Shown piece after piece: positions 1 through 8,525 of a stretch of DNA of 17,887 nt (position 1 is the stretch's first letter; every line of letters starts with the position of its first letter). A program made the translations under genes and the position numbers. Source of the DNA: Gymnopilus junonius (taxonomy: Eukaryota > Basidiomycota > Agaricomycetes > Agaricales > Galerinaceae); the NCBI GenBank assembly GCA_015501075.1, contig JADNYJ010000625.1, positions 1-17,887 on the forward strand. Direction: 5' to 3'. The notes below the pieces were generated by a model that worked only from the letters and a program-made list of their open reading frames with translations, was not told where the DNA came from and ran no database searches.

Positions 1-2
1 TT

Positions 3-128
3 CTAGAAGATAACATCTCGGCTCACAACCTTAGGAAGCTTGTCCGCCAGGCGCATACCCCTCTACAGTCGAAGCGACCAGACAACCATGTAAAAACCGC
101 TGATTGTTACGCCGAGGCACATGCGTGA
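3..128 (+). CDS. possible 3' end of a gene cut by the window edge
   Basis: An open frame enters from the left edge and ends at a TGA at 126-128, giving 41 codons rich in polar residues (for example NLRKLVRQAHTPLQSK). It has no start, no recognised domain and could be chance. It is listed only because it is open from the first base and its composition looks protein-like. No function is proposed. Confidence 0.2.
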   Translation, partial: LEDNISAHNLRKLVRQAHTPLQSKRPDNHVKTADCYAEAHA

Positions 129-301
129 TGTTTGACTGTAACCCGTGTTCAGCAAAAGGATTGACTCATCCTTGCAGGAATTCGACGACACATTTTACTC
201 CTAGCAAAGTTTTCCGGACAGCTCGAATCCGTTCGCCATCTCAATCTCCGTATAGGATGGGAAAGAAGGAATCTGACGTGTAGATCTGCCAGCGGACTGA
301 A

Positions 302-309
302 CATAAATA
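302..309 (+). promoter_or_regulatory. TATA-like box of the small secreted protein gene
   Basis: CATAAATA lies 58 bases upstream of the ATG at 367, a usual spacing for fungal TATA-driven genes. It is a weak match, supported mainly by position. Confidence 0.35.
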
Positions 310-366
310 CTCCTCTGGTCTCACTCAACTGGTCATCAAATAAACCCACTTGAGCAAATTCGAACA

Positions 367-745
367 ATGTACTTCACCAGCGTCGTCGTCTTTTCCGCCC
401 TCACCTTCCTCCTGTCGGCTAGAGCGTCACCTGTAAGTTCACACTACTTTCCATGAATTCGAAGTACGTCCTAACGGTATTTTCTTCGCTCCCAGATTTT
501 GGTTGACGATTCCAGTCGCATCATTGAAGCCGCTTCAGCTAGCGTCACACCTGTAAGTTCCTCCTCTATCCTGTTTTATTTCCATCAATTAATTTACATT
601 TCATCTAAAGCTCGTTGTTCGATCTTCGATCCCCAGAGGTGCTGCTCCTGACCCGCAAACGTCGATGCCATCTTGGAGAATGCGAGCTACACCTGAGAGT
701 GCTAACAACGGCAATCCCGACTGGCGGCGAGATCTTGATCAGTGA
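367..745 (+). CDS. small secreted protein, 85 aa, three exons, unknown function
   Basis: Exons at 367-432, 496-552 and 611-745 join in frame (22, 19 and 44 codons plus TGA). Both introns start GTAAGT, end in AG, are 63 and 58 bp long and are phase 0. The N-terminus MYFTSVVVFSALTFLLSARA is a typical signal peptide with a likely cut after ARA, leaving about 65 residues. The mature part has no cysteine, so it is not a disulfide-stabilised effector or hydrophobin. Its C-terminal half is rich in Pro, Arg, Asn and Asp and has a dibasic RR near the end (DWRRDLDQ). It lacks a C-terminal CaaX box, so it is not a basidiomycete pheromone precursor. I recognise no family. The exon model rests on splice signals and the signal peptide only; each exon is too short to be convincing alone. 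Confidence 0.55.
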
Positions 746-1110
746 AGGAAAGAGTTCGACAACTCGCACGTAGAGTGTTAGATTTACCGACGGTGTCTCC
801 AATGCGTCTGAGGAAAATCAAGATTCGTGAAACGAGGGAGGCGTTGTACTGACCGCTAGGAGTTGATCCTTGGAGGTGGATGTGGTAGTAAATTTCTGGT
901 GGTTTTTCGAAATTTGACTGCACATTGCGAAGCTTAGAATTTTTTATCTTATTTAAACAATCTTTATTGCTTTCGATTCAAATATCATGGAACCTTTCTT
1001 TGACTCTACAACGGCCAATAAGGATGGATTCCACTGAGATGTAAGTCCAGCACGTGAGAGAGATAACAACTCTTCTAATTCTCACCTCCGCCGTTCTAGT
1101 TCAATTTCAT
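746..1110. other. intergenic stretch
   Basis: No gene is supported here. A CCAAT box at 1015-1019 lies about 190 bases upstream of the first aldo/keto reductase copy and may belong to its old promoter. Short open frames on both strands show no domain or splice logic. Confidence 0.5.
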
Positions 1111-1131
1111 CATCTGAAATACGTCAGTCTA
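1111..1131 (+). promoter_or_regulatory. conserved TACGTCA promoter element, copy 1
   Basis: This 21-base block, with core AAATACGTCA, matches 19 of 21 bases of a block upstream of the second aldo/keto reductase (3138-3158). TACGTCA is the reverse of TGACGTA, a CRE/ATF-type bZIP half-palindrome. It lies 78 bases upstream of the ATG relic at 1209. Retention in both promoters suggests co-regulation by a bZIP factor; that is inference. Confidence 0.5.
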
Positions 1132-1208
1132 CACCCTCTTCTTTTTTCCCATTATACTTCGAATTCTGGACAGTGGAAAGTTTGGGAATCTGGAGAACAA
1201 AATAAAAG

Positions 1209-2266
1209 ATGTCCTTGCTTAAACTCAACGACCGGGAATTCCATGCCTTTGGTATTGTACTAGCTCTAATTCGTCCTTCATGTGACAGTTTTTTAACAAA
1301 TACTGTTTAAAGCTGGGATTCGGCTCTGGGAGTGCCCTCAGAAATACGGTTTCCTCGATGTTGTTGACTGTACAAAGGTTGACCTGATCAATATGCTATC
1401 AAGGCAGGATATCGCCATCTCGATACTGCAGAAATGTACGAAACCGAAAACGAGGTAGGCGTAGCGATCAAGGAGACCATTCAGGAAGGCGTGGTTAAAC
1501 GTGAAGATTTGTTTATCACTACGAAGGTTTCGAAGAATATGTTGCAGTTGAAGGCTGCGATTGATGTTAGCTTGAAGAAATTGGGTCTCGACTATGTCGA
1601 TCTGTGAGTACTTTTGTCGCTATCCATTCTATTCGCCTTTGCCTCTATCCAGTCTCCTAATATTTAACCCATTTCTAATCTAGTTATCTCATACACTCAC
1701 CGTATTGGACGGAGACACCCTCAGGGTTCCAGAAGGCCTGGGCTGATATGGAGTCGATCAAGGAGACGGCAAGGCAGATCCATTGGCGTATCCAACTACG
1801 AGGAATTTCATATCCTCGCCACACTGGAAACAGCACGTATCCCACCAGCTGTCAACCAGATCGAGTACCACCCATACTCCAGCACGGTGACCTTATCCTA
1901 CTCTCTCGTCAGCGCGGAAATGTCGCCACGGCTGCATTTGGTGCACTCGCACCTATTACAAGAAATATACCAGGACCATTAGATAAAACGCTCCAGGCAC
2001 TTGCAGAGAAATATGGCGTCAGTACCGGGTTGATCTGTCTGCGGTGGTGTATCGACCAAAATATCGCAGTTATTACGACAAGCTACAAACAGGAGCGGAT
2101 AACGGAATACGCGCGCGTGTTTGAGTTCAAGTTGACAGAGGAAGAGGTGAATGAAATTGGAGAGAAAGGTGCTTTAAGCACCTTAAAGGAGGGTTACGTA
2201 CCGAGGACGGTGCAATGGATCAAAAACTTGAAGAAGATGTTAGCTAGCCAGAATCTAGAGGGGTGA
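1209..2266 (+). pseudogene. aldo/keto reductase, frameshifted duplicate
   Basis: This is a degenerate paralogue of the intact gene at 3290-4349, with the same three-exon layout: exons near 1209-1251, 1313-1603 and 1684-2266, with the second intron interrupting the same leucine codon (phase 2). The AKR core is still readable: [12 protein letters not shown] with the catalytic Asp and Tyr, FITTK with the Lys, and YLIHSP with the His, then GPLDKTL and a C-terminal [11 protein letters not shown]. Lesions relative to the paralogue are one extra C in exon 1 (near 1233), two separate single-base losses in exon 2 (before 1385 and near 1395), and in exon 3 a net loss of two bases near 1775 and one near 1880. 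The exon 3 lesions cancel, so the frame stays open but about 35 residues are scrambled. Exon 2 runs into TAG. A functional reductase is very unlikely unless these are sequencing errors. Confidence 0.85.
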
Positions 2267-3033
2267 TATTCTGAGTATGTAGTATACTGCAACATAGTAG
2301 TCGTTTAAATGAAGTTCTCCAGTTTGTACGGCTGTTACCATCAACCACAAAAAGGACATTTAGGCAACGCAACTTCAATAGGTTGCCTACGGCCTCGGGT
2401 CTCGGCCCTCCTCTGATTTGCCTCGTGACCATGGAACAGGGCCACGTGAGGAAGAACACGGCTCCTTTTCCGGCTGGTTGCCTGTGTTGGTGATGGATAC
2501 TGATTCTGACTCTGAGTTCGAAAATAATATTATGTAAGCGAAGAACATGACCGGTCATTCCAGAAGCCGGCGCTCCGAGTCCTTGCAAAGCCATTGCCTC
2601 GGAACACCGCCAATGGCGAAAATTAGTAGCTACCGTAGCATCGTCGAGGCATGGCATCACAGGAAATAAATATATATATATAATAACATTGCAATTAAAA
2701 GGTTGAATGCACTAGTCCATGTACTCTCAAGAAAATCGACTGAGACTCAACTTGAAGTCATGATCATGCTATTACCAGTAGGGCCTAGTTCCCAAAATCA
2801 CACGGTGTATCTAAGCGAGTATCTGGACTGCACAGCAAATAAGATTTAGAAAAAAGGCGTAAGAAAAGGGTCGTTCTGATCATCTACGCGAGTATCCAGC
2901 GCCCCAGGCGCGAAAATTAAAAATAGTCAGCTTCTGTACCTAAAATTACAGCCTCGGAGGCTCAAGGCATGCAATGGCCTTGATTGGGTAGGTCAGAGAG
3001 GGTTATTGACGAAGTTGAGACCAGGAGGAAGTG
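2267..3033. other. intergenic region between the two reductases
   Basis: No gene is supported. An open frame of 138 codons on the minus strand (2244-2660) overlaps the end of the pseudogene and shows no domain. The stretch holds a (TA)n run and AT-rich sequence, and leads into the promoter of the intact reductase. Confidence 0.5.
2670..2682. repeat. (TA)n microsatellite
   Basis: Six uninterrupted TA units follow an A-rich run. This is a simple sequence repeat in intergenic DNA. Confidence 0.8.
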
Positions 3034-3097
3034 TCCCTTTCCTTCCTCCTTTCCTCCTTCCTCCTTCCTTTTTCTTTTTCTTTTTCTTTTTCTTTTT
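3034..3097 (+). repeat. 64-base pure pyrimidine tract with (CTTTTT)n
   Basis: The plus strand has only C and T over 64 bases: first CCTT-type units, then about five CTTTTT units. It sits about 190 bases upstream of the reductase ATG. CT-rich tracts are common in fungal promoters, so it may act as a nucleosome-excluding promoter element, or may simply be a microsatellite. Confidence 0.85.
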
Positions 3098-3137
3098 GTC
3101 TCACCAACACCGCTATCCAGCCCCTTTTCCACCCCGT

Positions 3138-3158
3138 CATCTAAAATACGTCACTCTA
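3138..3158 (+). promoter_or_regulatory. conserved TACGTCA promoter element, copy 2
   Basis: This is the partner of 1111-1131 (19 of 21 bases identical) and contains AAATACGTCA. An inverted CCAAT box (ATTGG, 3165-3169) follows within seven bases, so two plausible activator sites lie side by side upstream of the TATA box. Confidence 0.5.
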
Positions 3159-3234
3159 AATCTGATTGGCAAACGGATGGGGACCCGAATAGTTACACTT
3201 CCCATAATTGGGTGTGATTCCTCGAACAGAGAGG

Positions 3235-3243
3235 TATATAAAG
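3235..3243 (+). promoter_or_regulatory. TATA box of the intact aldo/keto reductase
   Basis: TATATAAAG lies 47 bases upstream of the ATG at 3290. It is a strong TATA box at the right distance, suggesting an inducible gene with a short leader. Confidence 0.7.
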
Positions 3244-3289
3244 GGTTACGGAAATAGAGGGAAGAACAACAGCACGAATAACAGCAACT

Positions 3290-4349
3290 ATGTCAACTAT
3301 TCAACTTAACGACGGAAACACGATGCCTTTGGTATGTACAGCAACTCCATTTCATGTTGCAGTCGACGATTGACTGATAATTTTTTTCCTTCTATTCCAG
3401 CTGGCGTTCGGCTCTGGTACTGCCCTGCTGAACCTAACGGGCTCCGACGAAATAGATCGCACAAAAGTCGACCTAATCAAGTGCGCTATCAAGACGGGAT
3501 ACCGTCACCTCGACACTGCAGAAATGTACGGCACTGAGAGGGAGGTGGGCGTGGCTATCAAGGAGAGCATCGAGGAAGGCCTAGTCAAGCGCGAGGAATT
3601 ATTTGTTACAACGAAAAATTCGTGGAAGATGACCGAGTCAAAGAATGCGATCGAGATTAGTTTGAAGAAGCTGGGTTTGGATTACGTTGATCTGTAAGTG
3701 TCCGTTTTCATCCTTTAATTAGAAGATTGAGACACAACTCCTCTTTCATTTTAGGTATTTGCTTCACAGCCCATTTTGGACGGAGTCGCCTTCAGATTTG
3801 CAAAAAGTCTGGATAGATATGGAGGATATCAAGGAGAGCGGTAAAGCTCGTTCCATCGGCGTGTCCAACTACGAAGAATCGCACATTCTCACAACTCTGG
3901 AGACGGCGCGTATCCCACCCGCCGTCAACCAGGTTGAGTTCCATCCGTACTTTAGCTATGGGAACCTTCGCAACTTTTCCCGCCAACGCGCTAACATCCT
4001 CACTACAGGGTATGGGGCTCTCGCGCCCGTCACCCATAACATCCCTGGACCGCTAGATGACACTCTCAAAGTGCTCTCGGAGAAGTACGGTGTTAGCGTT
4101 GGCTTGATATGTTTGCGATGGTGCATTGATCAAGACGTTGCGGTGATTACGACGAGTCAGAAGCCGACAAGGATGGAGGAGTATATGAAAGTGTTTAACT
4201 TCAAGTTGACAGAGGAGGAAGTGAATGAGATTAGGGAAAAGGGAGCGTTGTGCTTGAAGGAGGAATATGTCCCGAGAGCTGTGAGGTACGTTGAGGGGTT
4301 GAAGAAGAAGGCGGCGGCTACCGCCGCTGCGAAGAATAAGAAAGAATGA
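3290..4349 (+). CDS. aldo/keto reductase, NADPH-dependent, 309 aa, intact
   Basis: Exons at 3290-3331, 3401-3693 and 3755-4349 total 930 bases in one frame. Introns are GTATGT...CAG and GTAAGT...TAG, and the second splits a leucine codon. The AKR catalytic tetrad is complete: Asp52 and Tyr57 in [14 protein letters not shown], Lys86 in FVTTKNS, His116 in YLLHSPFW. The sequence [10 protein letters not shown] and the VNQVEFHPY segment are standard for the (beta/alpha)8 barrel. The cofactor loop reads [13 protein letters not shown] (residues 243-255), where many family members have IPKS, so the usual Lys is replaced while Arg251 is kept. The length is normal for the family. The tail is Lys/Ala rich. 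The enzyme is expected to be cytosolic and to reduce aldehydes, ketones or sugars with NADPH; the substrate cannot be told from sequence. The start is fixed by the TATA box and the short exon 1 encoding LNDGNTMPL. Confidence 0.93.
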
Positions 4350-5603
4350 TCAAGTTAATTTTGTAAGTTCGTAAATGAATGTATATACGCTTTGAAATGG
4401 CGATCTGAAGCAATATAAATGGTAAGAACTATTGCAAGCATATTGAGTCATACTGTAATGCAAATGGCACATGTGCCTCGCTATGAGCTCGCGGCAACTC
4501 AGAACCGACTTGAAAATACGGGACCCAAGATTGACCTTCCGAACTTCAGGTAGAGGAGGAGCAGCCAAACTTCGACTCAAATCGGCCCCACCGGAATCAA
4601 AAGGCCAAGAAGCGACCTCAGCGCTGGAGTAAAATAGGAGGATATTACGTGGACTAGGCTGGCAAAGGAAATGTGAGTGTGTAAGAAACAATATAAGGAC
4701 TACCAACACATACCGTGTTCTTCTCGTCCCCAGCACGAGTATGTGACAAATGCAAGGCGACAGACAGAGAAACGAAATTTTGGAAGTAGTCAAGAACGCT
4801 CTCCAAAGTCGAAATGAGCTGTAAAAACAAAGGCAAGTACGCAGGCAAGAGTCTAAGAATGACCAATACTTAACTGACCACGTTCTTCTCGACCAGTGCA
4901 CGGTCTCATGTCACCAGAAGAGAAAATTGGCATACATCAGTCGGTGGCCTGGTGAACGCGCCATCCACCCGGCCTGTAAGTTCCTCCCTCGTCCTCAACT
5001 TCTCCCTGGGCGTCCAAACATCAGTAACTCGATCCGTCCACGTAGAACTCGACTACAGGAAGTGTCGAGACAGCTGTTCATGCTCTTGACGAGTTGGTGG
5101 CCCACGGAATGTGGCACGTTGAGTATATCTCCCAATTTTTTTGTAGATACTATCTTTGGCACAAATTGGTTGCCCAAAGTGGTACGGAGGTGAGTATATG
5201 TGCTATGACTCGAGGCATGCCCTTGCGTAAAGATGCTGGTAAGCACATCTACTTTGATTTTTAGCACACTCGCTATTAATTACTCGTGAAGGACGCCACA
5301 GGTATGCCTCTACAAATTTGTTATGCATTCCTCATGGTGCCTTGGCCATCCTTCGGTAGCATTATCTCGAATACTTACCATTCGAGTGCGCAAAACCGTC
5401 AGTCAACGCCCCCTATTTTATTTGCGTTGCGTGCGGCCAGCTTTGACTCCTATTTGATGCTGGAATATTAATCCCTGCAGTCACGATGAACGTAAGGCCA
5501 ATGTTGGATAAGAAGCCGATTAATTTGAACCACACATATGCTTGGAGATCACGCTCCTGAGGACCATTTAAATGCCAACTTCAAGTAGCAAAATTGACAC
5601 CAG
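4350..5603. other. gene-poor stretch with repeat relics
   Basis: No intact gene is seen. It contains copy A of the direct repeat and, near 5064-5264, a frame with weak resemblance to an aldo/keto reductase fragment. The 183-codon minus-strand frame at 4350-4901 crosses the repeat and shows no domain, so it is not called. Confidence 0.5.
4523..4820 (+). repeat. diverged direct repeat, copy A
   Basis: The best block (4523-4618) shares long matches with 5604-5700, for example CCAAACTTCGACTCA, and a second block near 4785 shares GTAGTCAAG and neighbouring bases with one near 5786. Order and orientation are the same, with shortened spacing in copy B. Similarity in the core is roughly 70-75% by eye. 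It may be an old interspersed repeat or a duplicated upstream region. Confidence 0.6.
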
Positions 5604-5815
5604 ACCTAAGACTGGCCTACCGGACTTCTGTTAGAGACGGGGCATCCAAACTTCGACTCAGACCGGTCCCATCGGAGTCAAAAGCGCAACCGGCGACGGA
5701 CTCGGAAATAGCAAGCAAGAATTAAATATGAAGCTCAAGTCGACACTGTCCGCAGTTTGAAGCGTCGATGGAAACATAATTTGGCAGTAGTCAAGTGCGA
5801 TGAGCGAGCTGCGTG
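5604..5815 (+). repeat. diverged direct repeat, copy B, upstream of the channel gene
   Basis: This is the partner of 4523-4820, about 1.08 kb away. It ends about 110 bases before the channel ATG, so it overlaps the probable promoter or 5' leader of that gene. Confidence 0.6.
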
Positions 5816-5922
5816 TCGGCGCTATTCCGGATGACCAATGGCAAAAAAACAATCGTGAGAAGTTGGGTAAGCCACGCCAAATAAAGAGGTGGTGACGGAA
5901 ATGGACAGGCTTGCCTCGCCTG

Positions 5923-7792
5923 ATGGCCTCCGCGTCCTCGCCGCCGCCGCCCACAACCATCGAGCTCAGCAGACTCAGACGACCGCCGCCGCTCTCTACC
6001 CAACGCTTCTTCACCGAGGAGTACCCGCCACCGCCCTCCCCTCACGATGACGACTTTCACGGACCCATTGCCCACCAGCCCTACGAGGAGGACTCTGCGC
6101 TGATCGAGCCCGCATGGAAACGGAGACTGTACAAGCTGCTGGAGCAGCCCACGTCGTCCAAGGCGGCGTTCATCGTGCACATGTTCATCACGTTCATGAT
6201 TGTGTTCTCGGCGTTTGTGACAGTACTGGAGACGGTACCCGCTGTCCATGAGATTTCGACGAGGGTGTGGTTTGGGCTTGAGACGAGCGTTGTGGCGCTG
6301 TTCACGATTGAATATATTGCGAGGCTCATTGCGTGGAGTAATACATGGAGCAGCCTATTTTCTTGGGTACTATGTGCGTTCTTGTCTTTTTTTTCTTCAC
6401 TGCCGCTAACAGAAATTTTGTTGCAGCATTTTATGGAGTGATTGACCTCCTATCTGTGCTTCCGTACTACCTTGAACTGCTGATGCAGCAGGACACAGTA
6501 TGTCTCGTTCTTGTGTCAAGTTCCTTCAAAACTGATTCTCCCCAATAGTCCGTGTACTTTAGATTCTCCATTTTGCGCATGTTCCGTCTTCTTCGTATAT
6601 TCCGACCTTTCCGATATAATCATACTATTTTGCTGTATGTTCTTCTGTTTTTTTTACTCTTGCTCTTTCTTATGTCTTTTCATAGCACTATTGAGGTTAT
6701 GTACCTCTCCGTTCGACGTTCACAACACGCTCTGCTTGCTATCGGGTTTTTCGTTGTCATGATTCTTACTGTATTCAGCACATTACTGTGAGTTGCTGCC
6801 CTTTTCCTCTTACTATTTCTTCTAAAATATTATACAGATACTTTGCGGAACGAGGAACATGGGATGAGGTTCTAGGAACATTTATAAACACAGAAGGAGA
6901 TCCGACACAATTCTCTGTAAGTCTCCAAGCATCTTTCAATCCAGCCTTTTCCTAATTCCTTCCCAGTCAATACCTGCAGCTGCATGGTTTGTTCTAGTCA
7001 GTACGTATCTCTCATATTTTCATTGTACATACACGATCTGACTCTATCCTGAATCTAACAGCAATAACAACAGTTGGCTATGGCGAAATCACCCCACGGT
7101 CCTTCTTAGGCCGACTGATCACCATCCCCATCCTAGTGTTCGGCCTGTTATTCATCACGCTACCCTCTTTCGTCCTCGGAAGGGAATTCAGCCACGTCTG
7201 GGAAAAGTTGACGCAGGACAGGCTGGAAGTGGCAGAGGAGAATGGCAATAACGTCGTCACTGAAGATCCAGACGCGGATCTGGGCATGGAGGCAGACCCG
7301 GAAAATGGCACTGCACGTGCATCAGGCTCTGCTTCAGCTCGCTCAGCTCCACATTACCGTCCCCGCGCGCGTCCACCGCCACTTTCACCTTCCTCCCCTA
7401 TCTCCTCCAGTGGGTTCTCTGCACGCCCACGACAGCGCCCGTCTTCTTCACACATTGACCCACGCTCAGCTACGGAGTACATTCACATCCCGCGCTCAGC
7501 AGGTCCACTTGGGGTGGGTGTTGGGCTTGGCTCAGAAGGGATGGGGCTGGGAACGGCACCTGCTCGCACAGGGATAGGGCCAGGGATGATGGGCACAGCG
7601 CGGGATTTGAGTAATCTCAAGCTGGCGCAGAACCAGACGGAGTTGAGTCGACAGATTGAGGAGTTGGCGGGGGTGGTGGATGTGCAGGGGAGGATGTTGA
7701 GTCGGTTGTTGGAGTTGTTGGAGGAGAAGGAGGGTGTCAAGGACCAGGGAGATAAGGCTGAGAGGGAGAAGGGGAAGGAAAAGAGGAGCTGA
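5923..7792 (+). CDS. voltage-gated potassium channel (Kv type), 517 aa, seven exons
   Basis: Exons at 5923-6373, 6427-6497, 6549-6634, 6686-6787, 6838-6916, 6967-7000 and 7062-7792 total 1,554 bases in one frame; all introns are GT-AG and 50-61 bp long. After a Pro-rich cytosolic N-terminus come S1 (about 81-103), S2 (115-138), S3 (152-172) and S4 (177-203), with Arg at 179, 184, 187, 190, 193 and 196 as the voltage sensor. S5 (218-240) follows, then the pore helix and filter TVGYG (278-282), and S6 (about 291-313). It should form a tetrameric K+ channel in the plasma or an internal membrane. The C-tail is Pro/Ser rich and ends in a likely coiled coil (QIEELAGVVDVQGRMLSRLL) with a charged tail, perhaps for assembly. 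The ATG at 5923 is preferred; an ATG at 5901 is in another frame. No lesion was seen. Confidence 0.93.
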
Positions 7793-8212
7793 CCCTCAGA
7801 GATTTATTGTTTCGTGTGTTTGTTGTCCGATATCTTCATGGGTAATTTATGTATTGAATTTTTCTTTTTTCTTTTCTTTACTTCTGTTGTAGTTAAACAT
7901 GTCCTATCCGAATCTATCACTTCGTCGTCGGACGCATGAATTCCTTCAACCAGGCAGAGTTGAACTTTCATTGGAAACATGTATTCTGACAGTTGAATCT
8001 GAAAACCCGTGGTGGGTTGAACAAAAGAAAAGTAGTGCAACGCGAGTAAACATCTTCATTTTTGTCCAAATTACACTGCCACCGACAAACTCATGCTTTG
8101 GCTACGTGATAGTGATAGATTTATATATTCTGAACCGCCAACAGAAGACCATCAAACCCGCAAATACCTTCCTTCACTACAGGAAAATCTCAAACCCAAC
8201 AAACGATTCTTG
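7793..8212. other. intergenic region before the F-box gene
   Basis: It contains the channel's 3' flank and probably the F-box gene's promoter. TTTATATATT near 8119-8128 is a possible TATA box about 85-95 bases before the ATG at 8213. The F-box frame is open upstream to an ATG at 8093, so part of this stretch could be coding instead. Confidence 0.45.
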
Positions 8213-8241
8213 ATGGATTGTCCGATCAGCAGATTGAATGC
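8213..8241 (+). pseudogene. F-box gene, 5' fragment before the retrotransposon
   Basis: The frame starts ATG GAT TGT and encodes MDCPISRLN before it is cut by the LTR at 8242. Joined across the element, with one TSD copy removed, it continues as ADILWLIFSHNA in the same frame, a typical start for an agaricomycete F-box domain. The frame is open upstream to 8093, so a start there is possible. With the element in place, translation runs about 20 codons into the LTR and stops. Confidence 0.75.
8237..8241 (+). repeat. target-site duplication, left copy (AATGC)
   Basis: AATGC directly precedes the TGT of the left LTR and is identical to 17332-17336 after the right LTR. Five bases is the usual target-site length for Ty3/gypsy elements. 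Confidence 0.95.
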
Positions 8242-8525
8242 TGTAACGATCCGGTCCGGTTCTCCCATCCCGGCCTCGCCGTCTCTTTCCTATAGTTAAT
8301 CCTCTTAGTTATTCCTTTAACTCATCATGACTCGCTCTCCTCGCTCTTTAGATATTCCTAAAAAACTTCCTAATCATATGACTATCTACCTCTGGTATAT
8401 AAACTGTCCGTCGTAGCTAGTCCTTTTTCTTACAATTTATTCTTTATCCAGTTCCTTCCCTGTGTGAAACTTCTCGTGTGTCGAAACTTCCCCTTAGTCA
8501 TCCAACTGAGGCCGCTTTCGTCACA
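8242..8525 (+). repeat. 5' long terminal repeat, 284 bp
   Basis: It starts TGTAACGATC and ends TTTCGTCACA. It is matched by 17050-17331 with seven substitutions and four one-base gaps. It contains a TATA box, so U3 and R are present. Confidence 0.96.
8396..8403 (+). promoter_or_regulatory. TATA box in the 5' LTR
   Basis: TATATAAA sits 130 bases before the LTR end. Transcription should start roughly 25-35 bases downstream and define the R region. The same box is at 17202-17209 in the 3' LTR, where it could drive transcription into the broken F-box gene. Confidence 0.65.

Noticed and set aside
2500..2540. SDSDSE-like reading on the plus strand resembling the gag acidic tract
   Set aside because: Only a dozen low-complexity residues match, with a stop just before; not enough to call another element relic.
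2244..2660. 138-codon minus-strand ORF downstream of the AKR pseudogene
   Set aside because: It overlaps the pseudogene's 3' end and shows no domain, signal peptide or splice structure; likely chance.
3034..3097. Pyrimidine tract as part of a protein (Phe/Leu/Ser-rich ORFs)
   Set aside because: The translations are low-complexity products of the CT repeat in a promoter region.
4350..4901. 183-codon minus-strand ORF after the intact reductase
   Set aside because: It crosses diverged repeat copy A and has no recognisable domain; composition rich in Ser, Leu and Cys fits antisense noncoding DNA.
5901..5922. Upstream ATG at 5901 as start of the channel
   Set aside because: It is in a different frame from the channel exons and its frame soon stops; the ATG at 5923 leads straight into the conserved protein.
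7242..7740. Overlapping ORFs on both strands in the channel's C-terminal exon
   Set aside because: They are shadows of the GC-rich Pro/Ser-coding exon, with no independent signals.
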